Source: Tubulanus polymorphus
Taxonomy: Eukaryota > Nemertea > Palaeonemertea > Tubulaniformes > Tubulanidae
Direction of reading: 5' to 3'
Assembly (NCBI RefSeq): GCF_964204645.1
Contig: NC_134034.1
Coordinates: 620,001 to 684,000 of the forward strand
DNA length: 64,000 nt
Made by a program: the position numbers and the translations under genes. The notes below the pieces were generated by a model. The model had not been told where the DNA came from and made no database searches. It was given only the letters and a program-made list of their open reading frames with translations. This document shows positions 1 through 11,978 of the stretch, in pieces. Within the stretch, counting starts at the first letter, position 1. Every line of letters starts with the position of its first letter.

Positions 1-87
1 GATGTGACCCGGATATGGCGGGGCAGACGCGATCCTTGAAACCGGTCGTGGACGATTAACAAAGATGATTCATGGCTTATAAAAAAC

Positions 88-215
88 ATGGCTGCCTCTA
101 TAAATCAACCTATGACGTCATTTATTATCGATATATTTGATGTAGTGGAAAACGAGATCTATTATCTACAGCAATAATTGCGTGATGTCATAGGGGGATT
201 TATAGAGGCAGCCAT
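88..215. mobile_element. 128-bp foldback MITE-like element
   Basis: Arms of about 33 bp at 88-120 and 183-215 are near-perfect reverse complements (outer sequence ATGGCTGCCTCTATAAAT). The spacer is about 62 bp. Related half-elements containing TATGACGTCA lie near 41365-41400 and 47700-47740. No coding capacity. This suits a short non-autonomous TIR element; no clear target-site duplication was found. Confidence 0.6.
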
Positions 216-1920
216 CAATTACAATATCCTCGGGAGTTGATAACGTATTCGGGGATTTTCCACTGCTAGAAGGCGCAAAACCCCGGCTCTATTTTGCCTT
301 TGTATCACTGTAATAGCCCCCCCCCCCGAAACTCAACTCCAATCGCATATAACTGTAATTTCTCAACTGATACTCGAAAAACAATGAGCAATAATTGGTG
401 GAAATATCATTCAAATATTCAAATCGTAACGGAAGAAACTTTCGCTGTATTTTAGCAATTTATATCGTTATTCATGATCGGGATATCGACTGCTACTGTG
501 GCAATTAAGGTTTCTACAATACCGACCGCTAGTCGTGCCATCTGGTGGTATAACTTGTGCGCGCGCCGGTACCCCGGCCCGGGTAGTCCCCGAACATCAT
601 TTAATCATTCAATGATCAAATATATTGTCACTTCATAAAGTATAATTATAGACATCACAATAGTCATAAAATCAGCAAATTATTGAGAAAATAATGATAA
701 TTTTATACGAAATGTTGATTGAACATTGACCATTTTACCGTACATATTCTCTGTATAGTATTACACGCGCTTCCGAATTATTATTCTTCTCGACCGTACA
801 GTGCTGCCACCTACGACGACGATTCGGTTGTAGGAAGCGCTGCGCGATCTTGGAGACACACGAGGCTTTTTAGATTAAAAACTAGATAGGTTCGTTCGGA
901 CGTATTAATCATCTCGCAGATGTCGCAGCACACATTTTTAAAACATATTTTTGATTCCTATCGCCCTCGGCGGAGAGGGTTTACGTCTAATGATGTCCCG
1001 AGAATGATTTTGAGGATTTTTTTAAAGATTTTTTTTCTGAAACCTTTTCTTGGAAGAATTTCGTGTTCTCAGTTAAATCTCAAAATGAAGAATCGGTCTT
1101 TATTTTCAGAACCTGGTTTTAGTCAATGTTAAACATGATATCAGTACCGAATATAGTCTTCACTTCCGGTTTACAGAGACACCTTTCGAGCGTTAAACGC
1201 ACTATATTACTGCCAAAATAGATTCGATGTTTTCCTTATTGAAATGATTTATGATTTGATAATAAGACGTTGGGGTACGGGTTGGGTTTAGGGTGGGGAT
1301 GTGGTGTATTTATTATTATGATTGTTTAAAGATTAGTATTATATGTTATATAATGTATTAGATTTTGTTAGCGTTTATCAATGATTTTTATGAACCCGGT
1401 TTTATAGACTGCACGTCAAAAACTATTTTTGTTGTTGTTATGGTATCAATTTGCGGCCTGGATCGATCTGTACCCCTCAGCCAAGTCTAAACCCTCATTC
1501 CCCAGGTTCCACGAGTGCTCCCAGTACTTCAGTACTTTATTTGAGACATTTTAAATCGAAAATGAACAACAAACAGCAGACATTAGACATTTTATCAGAA
1601 CACACACTTTCAAAAACTGATCCCGACCACACCTAGCACCATGATCTGGTTGAATGTCACGAGGGGTGTAGGTCTCAGGCTGCTGTAGATCTCAGTTGCA
1701 AGAAAGTCGGGTTTAAACGCGATTCAGTCTATACTAAACCGGGTTTTACAACAGTAACTAGAAAAAGTATTAATTACAGATTAGTTTAAATTTACACGTC
1801 ACTGTATTACTGTAAATAGTTCTTTAAATATCGTCCATGACACAGATGAGACGGTAGTGGAAAATCGGTTTGGACACGTTTACTGTGGCAAGTGATGATT
1901 ACACTGTGGCAAGGGAGGAT
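216..1920. other. Intergenic, no supportable gene
   Basis: Short ORFs here (for example 920-1132) have low complexity, no recognisable domain and no convincing splice context. A single copy of a dispersed repeat shared with introns of the astacin genes lies at about 1555-1630 (motif AGACATTTTATCAGAACAC). Nothing else is seen. Confidence 0.5.
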
Positions 1921-2534
1921 CCACCAGGGGCGCTTCAGTGAAATGTTAGTCTACTACGTGGATCCGAGCAATGTGGTGGTGGGATATCCGTCTTTCCAGG
2001 CAGGTCCATCGACCTACTGCTTTCAAATTCGATTCCCTGCTGAGGGAGGATCGTGGTAGAGTCTCACGATGCCACCAGGTTCGAACCCTGAAAATGTAGA
2101 TTGTCTGCTTGTCACGGATAAAAGCCTTTCTCGAGTTGTGGTTCGATATGTAAAGAAGCCATAATTTAGTCTTCCATCTGTACACCGACGCCATCTAGCG
2201 GTATAGAAATTGATATTTTCCGGAGTTGCATATATCATTCTATGAATTTTAATAAATTCAAGTATCCTCCAGTTGAACCGCTAGGTGGCGTAACGTTCTA
2301 TAGTATATATACGACAGTTTAGTACAATTAAAATTTCACGTTAAAAGGTTTACAGAAAATGAAATAAAATCATTCCGTGGTAGTCCATCAAGAATTCAGA
2401 CTTTTTCCTTTCCTTTTAAACGTATTTTGTGTCAAGTTGGAAGTATCATCTTGATTTACGTCGTTTCTGGTATCCTATTCGATTTGCCATCACGACGGGA
2501 CCGCACGACCCTTAAAAGTGCCCCGCACACTGTG

Positions 2535-2614
2535 CGCAGCCAGCAGGACTCGAACCCGTTTGTTACTCATCGAGTGAATGCACAGGATCCCACCTTATCC
2601 AAATGAGCCACAGG
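2535..2614 (-). mobile_element. tRNA-derived SINE-like sequence
   Basis: On the minus strand an A-box-like TGGCTCATTTGGATAAGG (about 2595-2610) is followed by a B-box-like GGTTCGAGTCC (about 2547-2557) at tRNA spacing. The would-be acceptor stem does not pair, so this is a tRNA-derived SINE head rather than a functional tRNA gene. Confidence 0.5.
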
Positions 2615-3116
2615 GTATTCAATATTACTATGTGTAAGTCATCATTATTTTTGGATGAGTCGTTCATCAATGGTGACTGTGGTATACACAGCGGTCTTAA
2701 TCTCGAAACAGTCAAATTGATTTACTTATATCTACTCAGTCGCCATCTATTAGAATTTTGCTGAACTACGTCATCAACCGGATTGACCCGAGCAAATATG
2801 TACGAGCGGACGGGATATTTCACACATGCGCCATCTACCAAATAAAGAATCGCAGAATAAACATTGGGTGTCATCAGCTTGGACCCCGGTGATTGTAAGT
2901 GGTTCAAATAATTACTATTATAGAGAGGGGCCCGAGATTCAAACCCGCTGATTCCGATTGGTTCATGTGATGACTATACGGTATTATAAGACCACAGGGG
3001 GGGGGGGGCATGATAAATTCAGGATACTGGTTAAAAATAGATGGGATCGGGCGCAAGATCCAGATTTACAGTGGAGAATCGAATATTCCTGACTCAACAG
3101 CATTGATCATTATAGA

Positions 3117-3757
3117 AAGAAACACAAAACACCGGTGGCGGATATCGGAGATTAGAATCTATCCAATAAGAAACACGAAACACCAGTGGCGGATATCGGA
3201 GATTAGAATCTATCCAATAAGAAACACGAAACACCAGTGGCGGATATCGGAGACTAGAATCTATCCAATAAGAAACACGAAACACCAGTGGCGGATATCG
3301 GAGATTAGAATCTATCCAATAAGAAACACGAAACACCAGTGGCGGATATCGGAGATTAGAATCTATCCAATAAGAAACACGAAACACCAGTGGCGGATAT
3401 CGGAGACTAGAATCTATCCAATAAGAAACACGAAACACCAGTGGCGGATATCGGAGATTAGAATCTATCCAATAAGAAACACGAAACACCAGTGGCGGAT
3501 ATCGGAGACTAGAATCTATCCAATAAGAAACACGAAACACCAGTGGCGGATATCGGAGATTAGAATCTATCCAATAAGAAACACGAAACACCAGTGGCGG
3601 ATATCGGAGATTAGAATCTATCCAATAAGAAACACGAAACACCAGTGGCGGATATCGGAGATTAGAATCTATCCAATAAGAAACACGAAACACCAGTGGC
3701 GGATATCGGAGACTAGAATCTATCCAATAAGAAACACGAAACACCAGTGGCGGATAT
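3117..3757. repeat. 51-bp minisatellite, about 12.6 units
   Basis: About 12 complete copies plus a partial one of a 51-bp unit (core ACACCAGTGGCGGATATCGG). Units are nearly identical; most variation is one T/C site (GAGATTAG or GAGACTAG). Because 51 is a multiple of three and the unit lacks stops, long ORFs arise on both strands (3010-3867 plus, 3094-3744 minus). These are treated as repeat artefacts. The left flank at 3022-3070 recurs near 7590-7630. Confidence 0.9.
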
Positions 3758-3867
3758 TGGACATAGTATATTCAATAACTTCTTTATATATAAAAACAAT
3801 ATATCATTCATTTCATTCAGCGATGATAAATATAAGCACTTCATTAAAACATTCTTTCCATATTTAG

Positions 3868-5229
3868 GGGACTATTCAAATAGTGTATGCACACGTACAA
3901 CAAGGGGAGGGAGGGTCACTTCTACTTTTATACAAGACTTGAAAATAGTATCCCTTCAGGGATGCGTAACACGTGCGCGCACTATCTGAACCGTCCCGGT
4001 CTTACATACATGGCGAAGTTTAAAATAAGAAAATTAAGACATAAACATTTCGCATCCAGTATACCACATGCAGCGGCATCTAGTGGTCACCGGCGAAAAC
4101 ACTTCAATACAACCGCTAGGCGGCGTAACGTTCGATATAATTAAATGAACTACAAGTTCTACAGTTTTTTTGGGGCTGCAGTTGATCAAAAAATGGGGAA
4201 AATTAACGATTGGAAAAATGCTATTACATGTGAATATATGACAATTTGAATTGTATTGTAACCATCATATGGCGGCGTTTTAAGCTGTTCAGCGAAATTT
4301 TGAGCAACTGCAGCTCCTTGACAACACAGTAATTGAATGGACTACATAACAATGTAACTGTAGCCAAATCCGATAAGCAATAAATTCGCTGCAAATGTTC
4401 ATTACATGATAATCTAAATAAAGTTCGTTGTATACAAAAGCTATATGCGTAAAATCTCTACAATGCATACATGCATATAGGCATATGCAACACTTAAAAA
4501 GATTTCTTGGCAGAGGTCACCTTAATCAGGGGCGAACCTGTAAATTTTACACTTATCCTCTCGGAATTGCATCTTTAAGGCTGGTTTCCATCAAAAACTT
4601 ATCTAACCCCTCACTCCGAGAAATGCCTTTACTGTTCTTCTAGATTCCATCCTTCCAATTCTCCCTAGAATCGCCCCCCTTAAACGTTACGAGTGTTTGG
4701 CGCTCGCAGTTTCATTTCCGGAAATGCTACTAACAGAATCAGTATGATATATGAGCTATGGGGGCAGGGGGCGGGGTATTTGTGAACAGCCACCACTGGG
4801 GAGATTTCTAACTAGCGTCATGGACAAGCAACTAGTACAATAATATAAATCACAATATAATTCTCACATTCATGACCATAATTTCAATTAAAATTGATTA
4901 AAATAAATAGATTTTCGAAAAAAATTCATCTGTTTCATACAGATTGCAATATAAGACATCATACAAGTACATGTAAACTCATCTGCCTATAATTTTCATA
5001 TCATGGTTTTTCATATTCTTGCACTTTAAAAACCGAAATACAAAAATGATTCATACTAATTTTGATTAAGAAGCAACACAGACAGCAGCAAATTGTGGAC
5101 CAATTTTATAAATATACCTTTGTTAAAATTGCATTATTCCCTCCCACCTCTAAAAACTTGAATAAAACATTCCAACATGATTAATTTAAATTAACTTTCA
5201 TGGACAACCAACAATATCAGTTCAACTAA
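3868..5229. other. Intergenic, no supportable gene
   Basis: AT-rich sequence with only short ORFs and no recognisable protein similarity. The only notable element is a CTCF-like motif at 4113-4125 (CCGCTAGGCGGCG). Confidence 0.45.
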
Positions 5230-5410
5230 GGCTAAAAATTGATACGTCGTTTCTCGTGGCCTATCTGCCCTACACATCGCTTATTTCAAAATCATGATCA
5301 AGCTTAACTTTAACAGACCTGGCAGCTAAATTAAACAAACCTTAACGCAGTTTACAAAATGATCCGGCCGATTTGGAGAAACAAGGTCTAATTTCACGTT
5401 TTGTTTTTAA
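5230..5410. mobile_element. Degenerate copy of a GGCTAAA TIR MITE
   Basis: It begins GGCTAAAAATTGATAC after a TAA, contains the internal CCGGCCG motif, and ends near GGAGAAACAAGGT. The arrangement matches the better preserved copy at 7361-7581. The right terminus is eroded, so the end coordinate is approximate. Confidence 0.5.
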
Positions 5411-5756
5411 AACACAATAATTTCAGGATCGACAGACAGATTTTCTAACACCAAGGACTCCATTCCAAATAACTCGATAAAGATCTAACTACAGACGTAA
5501 TTCATCGAAAATGATTCAACTCTTTTAGAGTCAAACAGACAATTGTAGAGGAGGGTCCTCATCTGGAATTAGATTCCACCACATCATTAATCACTAAGAA
5601 TTTTCTTCTGTCATACAGTTAAACAGATAAAGCAGATTAATTTAAGTCATATTTGACCAGCACAATTATTAAGACAGTAGCATTTCTAAATCTCTTAAAG
5701 GTGTAAATATATATATTCTCTTCACAATTTCATTTTCACATTCGAATTCATATAAA

Positions 5757-6015
5757 ATTATAATACATGTTACCGTAACATGTACATGTCAACTTACATG
5801 TGACTGTAACATGTTACAGTAATATGTCACCTTACATGTTACTGTAACTAGTTCTCATAACATGTTACCTCTGACACCTACATGTAACATGTCACCTTAG
5901 ATGTTCTAATAACGTGTTACCTTACATGTACATGTACCATGTCAGCTGACCTAGATAACTTACACGTTCATGTATAGAGCATGTCACCTAACCTTCACAT
6001 GTTGATGTAACATGG
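5757..6015. repeat. Degenerate palindromic ACATGTTAC array
   Basis: Repeated, imperfect copies of the self-complementary word GTAACATGTTAC and its variants occur for about 250 bp, downstream of the Ig/SH2 gene. No reading frame is maintained. Probably a decayed simple or hairpin-forming repeat. Confidence 0.6.
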
Positions 6016-6346
6016 CTAAGTTAATAAAAAAATCGATTATACTTTTGCTAGTTTAACTCTGACACCTATGAAATTAAACTCTTATTCTCTTTCATAACAC
6101 AAGTTGAGTTCATTGACCTCAGCATTTAGAAGTTAAAAACTCATCTGATATAATAAAACGCGTGGCCCCCCTTTTGAAAAACCTCACATAATTTCAATCA
6201 GTTCAGAACTCGAATCTCAACGCGTTACACCAAAAATCCAACAACTGATTCTCGACACAATATTCCAATGTTGTTGTTATGAAATTCACCCGGAACCGAG
6301 CACAATTCTGGCAGACGTTGTTTCTACGCACGTCGTTACGAAACGA

Positions 6347-9300
6347 CTAAACGATTGTTTGCGGTGGCAACGTTTCAAACGGTTGGACTAGTTTCTGATC
6401 CGTTGTCGGTAAAGGATTCGATCTGTAGTGTTGCACGAGGTCGATGAGTTCATTGAAAGAACATTCGTCATTCTTTAGTCTCCATTTCGACTTGTCTTGT
6501 ACGATTTCGAATGATTTTACTGGTTCCTTCTCGTCCCTGAAAACACAATTCAACAGCAGGAAAACATTTAGATATTTCACCTACGATAAGCTGCTTCTGC
6601 AGCCCCTGGACCACATTCCTTACCCCCCCCCCCCACCGGCTAAATCCAGTTTATCTTTGAGACCAATCAAATTAATGTGGTTTATGAGAATTCCGGAATT
6701 ACACCTTACAAGTTTTCACTTATTTCTAGATGAACTCTAAATGAGAGAGAGAGAGGAGAAAATGAGGGTTTAGTTCAACCCTGCTTCAGCCACGGCTATA
6801 GCCTGGATACAACCCCCCCATCCCCTCTGGTTGTCTGGTATAATACATAGTTATATATTCAACTTACTCATTCGTTTTCACGTATAACTTGTTCATTTCA
6901 TTTTCTTGATGAATAAAGAATGTACCGACTGGAGCCGGAGCTGAAGTATTCGCATCTTTCAAAATATCCAACTTTTGCGTACAGTCCGTTGTGTAATACC
7001 AGTTACGTTGGTTTTCAAACGCGTTTGGAGGAAGTGGTTCGACTCTGGAATAGAGAGAAGCACGATAATACAAAGAGTGGAATCAATTCCACCAGTTCCA
7101 CGGCGGTGCTGTGATACTGATAACTAAAACTTACCCATTTTCCTTGTCGTCCATCATGACTTTTAGTTCCGTAGGGTCTGCATTATCCTTATCCGCTTTA
7201 TCAACTCCTGCAGATATCAATTTGTAAAACATTACATTTTCTAAAAGCGACTTAATTTGTCCGATTTGAAACCAATGTACACAGGCCACAGCTCTAAGTC
7301 GTCTGATAAGTCGTCACATGACTACACGGTATAAAAAGACCATATGGGGGCCCATGATAAGGCTAAAAAAAATTGATACCTTGTTTCTCCGCTCTGCTGA
7401 GCTTAAATGTTGATCCGGCCGGCCGCCTATCTACCCTATACATTACTTTTTTTTAAATCGTGATCAATTTTACCATAATAGACCCGGCCGCTATAGAAAT
7501 AAACTGTTTATAAATTTTTATCATATTTTACAAAAATGACCCGGCCGCTGCGGAGAAACAAGGTATCATTTTTGTTTAGCCTAAATTAAGGATACTGGTT
7601 AAAAATAGATGGGACCTGACGCAAGATCCAGATTTCCAGATATTGACAATAGCTCTAAAATGATAGTAAAATTTCAACAATTTTGCTGATATGCCGCCCT
7701 AAATTAAGAATATATGCCCTTTTTATTGGTCGACATGGTCACAACATGGCCCTGGATCCGCCCCTGCTCTAAGTCATTTGATAAGTCGTCACATGACCAA
7801 AGTCATCTCTATTTTTGAGTCCCAATTTGTCCGAAGTGTAAGTCATCCTTTGGATAAGTCGTCACCTTTTACTGAAACTGTCTGTATTTTTAAGTTCCTA
7901 TTTGTATTTGCAATTGATTTTAATAATTAAGACGAAAATTAGCCGGATCTTTATAAATACAGATAACGATGCTCTGTGTAATTGTTATATTTACCACCAG
8001 CTGGCGCTGCTTCATCAGCAGATGAACCTTTTTTCCAACACGGCCACAAAGCAACAAATCGCGTTCTCCAATTAGCGCCTGTAAGATTATTAGTGAACGT
8101 ATTTAACTGAAGGAAATTATCGCCTCAGTTCATCAAACGATGGTTGAATTAATTCCATTTACCAGTAGAGGGAGCTGTTTTACAACACGACAACCATTTC
8201 CAATCAATAAAGTGTGTCCAGCATGTCCCATCTGTATGTAAACGCAAACAGTGCATAGATATTCATCGAAAATAACAATCATTTCCAGTTCCACAATCTC
8301 TAATTTACAACTGTGGAACTAAATCCTGAGTTCACAGTTAACTCTAACTCAAGAACTGGATCCTGAGTTCACAGTTAACTCTAACTCATAACTGTAGAAC
8401 TGGATCCCGAGTTCACAGTTAACTCTAACTCACAACTGTGGAACTGGATCCTGAATTTAGAGTTAACTCTTACCTCACAATTGTTAAACTGGATCCTGAG
8501 TTCACAGTAAACTCTTACTAACAACTGTGGAACTGGATCCTGAGTTCACAGTTAACTCTAACTCACACCATTGAACTGGATCCAGAGTTCACAGTTAACT
8601 CTAACTCATAACTGTAGAACTGGATCCTGAGTTCCCAGTTAACTCTAACTCACAAATGTGGAACTGGATTCTGAGTTCACAGTTAACTCTAACTCACAAC
8701 TGTGGAACTGGTTACAGATAACTGACACATAACAGTAATCAATTCACGGTCTGCAGATACTCACAAGTTGGTTTAGAGTTAGCTGGTGGACAAATACCAT
8801 TGTTACCATGCGCATGATATCCATCCACCAGTAATAACAATGATCAACTTTCTAGAGACCGCGGACCCTGTATATAAATACTGATTTAGTACTCACCTTC
8901 TTGCGATCTGTGATATGTTAGAAATCTATAAACGAGGAATGCTAACACGATTATCAATATCACTAAGAAGAGTATACCTATCACTAGACCAGCAGACAAC
9001 CCAGCTAAAAATACAAATACAACCTACAGTATCACACCTGAGTCTAACTGAGTTTCAGAGAAAACAACAGACAAGAGTTTGAATCATATTTACCTGTGCT
9101 CGGGGATGGAATCACATCACCTAAAATGGAAAAATACATTCAAATTTATTGTCAGAAAATTAAATCTGCACAACTGTTACTGGATCCAGTGTGGAACTGT
9201 GGATCATAACTGTGGAACTGGATTCAGAGTCAAATTATACCCGCACAACCGTGGAACTGGGTCCAGAGTCGAATTAAACCCACACAACTGTGGAACTGAA

Positions 9301-11978
9301 TCCAGAGTCGAATAAAACCCACACAACTGTGGAACTGGATCTAAAGACAAATCAAACCCACACAACTGTGAAACTGGACTTGAAGTCAAATTGAACCCAC
9401 ACAACTGTGGAACTGAATCCAGAGTAAAATTGAACCCACACAACTGTGGAACTGGATTCAGGGTCAAATTGAACCCACACAACTGTGGAACTGGATTCAG
9501 GGTCAAATTAAACCCACACAACTGTGGAACTGGGTCCAGAGTCGAATTGAACCCACACAACTGTGGAACTGGGTCCAGAGTCGAATTGAACCCACACAAG
9601 CGCGGAACTGGATCCAGTGTAGAACTGTGGATCACGACTTACCAGAACCGAAGAATTGAAATGTTATCTGTTTGGAACGTTGAGTAGATATGAATGATTT
9701 TCCGATGTTTGCTCCAGTTTCACATTTCACTGGAATCTCTCCGTTAAAATCTGAACCGTTCAAATACACGGTGCTGGAAGTTTTATATCTGGGGAAACCG
9801 TTTACATCCGGTGAACAAGATGAGCTCAAGGCAGACGCATCAGTGTATTCTACATGCTGTGAAAATCAATAGATATTTTTTTCATACATTTACAGGTGGT
9901 ATGTGGTAGGCACTAAAGTAGTTGCTTGTACATGTAGTGGTTTTTAATAAATTCGTCGGTTCAGGTGCCAACTATCGTCCAGCTTGTGGCGCCATCTCTG
10001 CGAGTAGCCAATTATGAGTTTGACAGCTGTGATTTAGATCAGTGTCATTCTCTAGTTTTTCATCGGCCTAATCGGACGATGATCTGCTGAATAAACTATA
10101 TATTTATCAACTAAATATATTTTCTCTTTATTTATCGCAGTCGGTGAGTGACCGCATCGTCAGTCGTTGTATCAAGACAGAACCAAATGACTGACACAGT
10201 TTAAAGAGGAGTCAGCTATCACAGGAATCCTTCCACCAATTTTCCATCGCGGTGGAACGACCTTTTAAAGTATTTTCCATTTAGAAGCAGTTTTGAAGAA
10301 ATCAATTAATCGTAGGGAATCTGAACGTATAAACTATAAATAACTCCACTGACCTTGACGAACCATCTGATATACGGTTGTGTATTCGAGCAGACGGTGT
10401 CGCACGTTACTTCAACTGTTCCATTCTCGTAAACCATCGCTCCGTTCTTCATCGACGCGTCCATCGTTACCGACGCGACCGGATCAACAATCGTAACCGC
10501 GACGACGATACTGTCCGCGTTGACGTTCATATGAAAATGAGGCCGTCCGTCGTTGAACCACGTGTCGGTTTTCAGAGTAAGATTCATCCAACCGCGACGT
10601 CTTCCGGCCGCCCACGCCGACTCCGAGCGTAGAGACCGCGAACACGACACTCCGAACACTCTCGTGTCCATTTTGAATTTATCGAATGCGTACGCGGGAA
10701 ACGCTTCGCATTCGTTATTAAAACGCAGAGTGTCCGGCGATGAGTCCGGCCGACGTTTATAGTCAACCACCTGCCACATGAATGTCCTCGGGAATTCTTT
10801 GACTCCGGGTAGAGCTTCGATCAGTCCCGACAGAGTGAACGTTTCATTGCGTATAACCGTTCGATTGTCGCTAGGATACGCCTTCAGTTTGAACTCTTTC
10901 GGTTCCAAGGCTTAAAAACGAACAAACGCACGAAAATAACAAACGCACGAAAATAACATCGAGGCTCATCATGGAATCCTAGTGAATCAACCTAAACTTT
11001 ACCCTATCCTTAGCTCTAAAACAGACCCTAAACCTAACTCTCTGGTCCCGGTTCCACAGTTCTGAGTTAGAGTTAAATCTGAGTTAAAGTTAGTTCATTT
11101 TCAATTAGTTAACTCAGAGTTAAATCTCAACTCAGAACTGTGGAACTGGACCCTGGTCCTTAAAGGCTACCTAGACCCTAACTCCACCGAAACCCTTACC
11201 CTATAGGCCACAGGGGCTCAACACCGTTTTTAAAGGTGGTACCAAGGATACTGGGTCAAATCTTTGATTTTGGACCCCCGGCTATAGTGACGAGCCCCTG
11301 TGTGTAGGCCTACTATGGAATGAAATAGTTTCTTTTTATATTTTATAAGTATGTAAGCAAATAGCATTTACTGAAATAATGGGGCATCGCAAAATATCAA
11401 CTTTCTTTTTTAAACTTAAAAATATCGCAGTGGATATTATACGGCTGAGTGTTTATATCCGCTATTTTACTCAACATCGCCGCTGATTGGCTGATTTACG
11501 CCGCGCATGCGCACACAGAGGTGCGCGACTTAGAAAATTCAAGGAAACTGTGGAGAACAGAGTTAGAGAAAATAGAGCGGATCGAGCGAGACTCAAACCC
11601 GGGCCAGTAAGTTACTAGCGCAGCATCATACCACTAGACCACCGAGCTCGCTGAAAACCAACCGAATGTTTTTAACTACATATAGCCTCACCTAACCCTT
11701 ATCCTTGAAACGGAACCCTCTGGACCCTCTTCTCACCCTTTCGACACTAAACCCTATCGAAACCCTAAAACCCAATATAATGATTTCATTGTTACTTATA
11801 TGGTAAAATAGCGGAAGTAAATACTTTGCCTATAGGTTAAATATCACCTTCGTAAAAATATTGACAATGACATTTATTAGATTGGATTTGATCATGTTGT
11901 TTGTCACTTACGAGTCACTCGCACAAACAATGACAACAACACCACAATACTGCTGCTGAAATACTTCTTGATAAACAT
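6347..11978 (-). CDS. Ig-like single-pass membrane protein with C-terminal SH2-like domain
   Basis: Ten exons on the minus strand: 11978-11912, 10910-10354, 9856-9643, 9120-9094, 9004-8897, 8231-8163, 8078-7995, 7207-7135, 7044-6868, 6536-6347. They total 1,566 nt, or 521 residues plus stop, and all phases agree. Exon 1 encodes a signal peptide (MFIKKYFSSSIVVLLSLFVR). Exons 2-3 give the ectodomain with N-glycosylation sequons and an Ig-like Cys-Trp-Cys pattern (VEVTCDTVC, IRWFVK, IPVKCETG). Exon 5 encodes the membrane span (AGLSAGLVIGILFLVILIIV). The cytoplasmic part ends in an SH2-like fold: WYYTT, GTFFIHQ, KLYVKTNE, KSFEIVQ, FNELIDLVQHYRSNPLP. The usual FLVR arginine is His here (FFIH) and the usual His before the betaD strand is Ser, so phosphotyrosine binding may be lost or altered. 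No kinase domain is seen. Established knowledge: animal SH2 proteins are typically cytosolic. The SH2 assignment rests on motif pattern only; an adaptor-like receptor role is inference. Confidence 0.8.
7361..7581. mobile_element. 221-bp MITE with GGCTAAA terminal inverted repeats
   Basis: Terminal inverted repeats of about 31 bp (GGCTAAAAAAAATTGATACC at the left, reverse complement at the right) are flanked by TAA on both sides (7358-7360, 7582-7584). A 3-bp TWA duplication is typical of PIF/Harbinger-related MITEs, so that affiliation is a reasonable inference. It sits in intron 7 of the Ig/SH2 gene. Confidence 0.7.
8282..8712. repeat. About 44-bp minisatellite in the Ig/SH2 gene
   Basis: About nine to ten imperfect units of GTGGAACTGGATCCTGAGTT followed by CACAGTTAACTCTAACT lie in the intron between the membrane exon and the next exon. 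The same vocabulary recurs at 9166-9630, 11046-11150, 13549-13862, 32502-32700 and 52961-53015. Confidence 0.8.
9166..9630. repeat. 39-bp minisatellite
   Basis: Roughly eleven units of a 39-bp repeat built on ACAACTGTGGAACTGGATCC lie in the intron between exons 3 and 4 of the Ig/SH2 gene. As 39 is divisible by three, both strands show repetitive ORFs (9204-9635 minus, 9391-9687 plus); these are artefacts. Confidence 0.85.
10911..11911. other. Intron 1 of the Ig/SH2 gene
   Basis: The roughly 1-kb intron between the signal-peptide exon and the first Ig exon. It holds a short stretch of the GTTCCACAGTT-type repeat (11046-11150) and a tRNA-derived SINE at 11582-11650. No additional exon is apparent. 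Confidence 0.6.
11582..11650 (-). mobile_element. tRNA-derived SINE head
   Basis: On the minus strand an A-box-like GGTCTAGTGGTATGATG is followed by a B-box-like GGGTTTGAGTC at tRNA-like distance. The acceptor arms do not pair, so a functional tRNA is unlikely. Confidence 0.5.

Noticed and set aside
3010-3867. 285-codon ORF on the plus strand and 216-codon ORF opposite
   Set aside because: Both are made of the 51-bp tandem repeat; open frames on both strands follow from a unit length divisible by three.
8765-8836. Extra exon in the Ig/SH2 gene ending at a GTGAGT donor
   Set aside because: The phase-compatible frame has no AG acceptor after an in-frame TGA, and the other acceptor changes phase. 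The flanking exons join in frame without it.
9204-9687. Repetitive Cys/Pro-containing ORFs on both strands
   Set aside because: They are translations of the 39-bp minisatellite inside an intron of the Ig/SH2 gene.
11582-11650. Functional tRNA gene
   Set aside because: A and B boxes are present but the acceptor stem does not pair; the same holds at 2535, 29458 and 49836.
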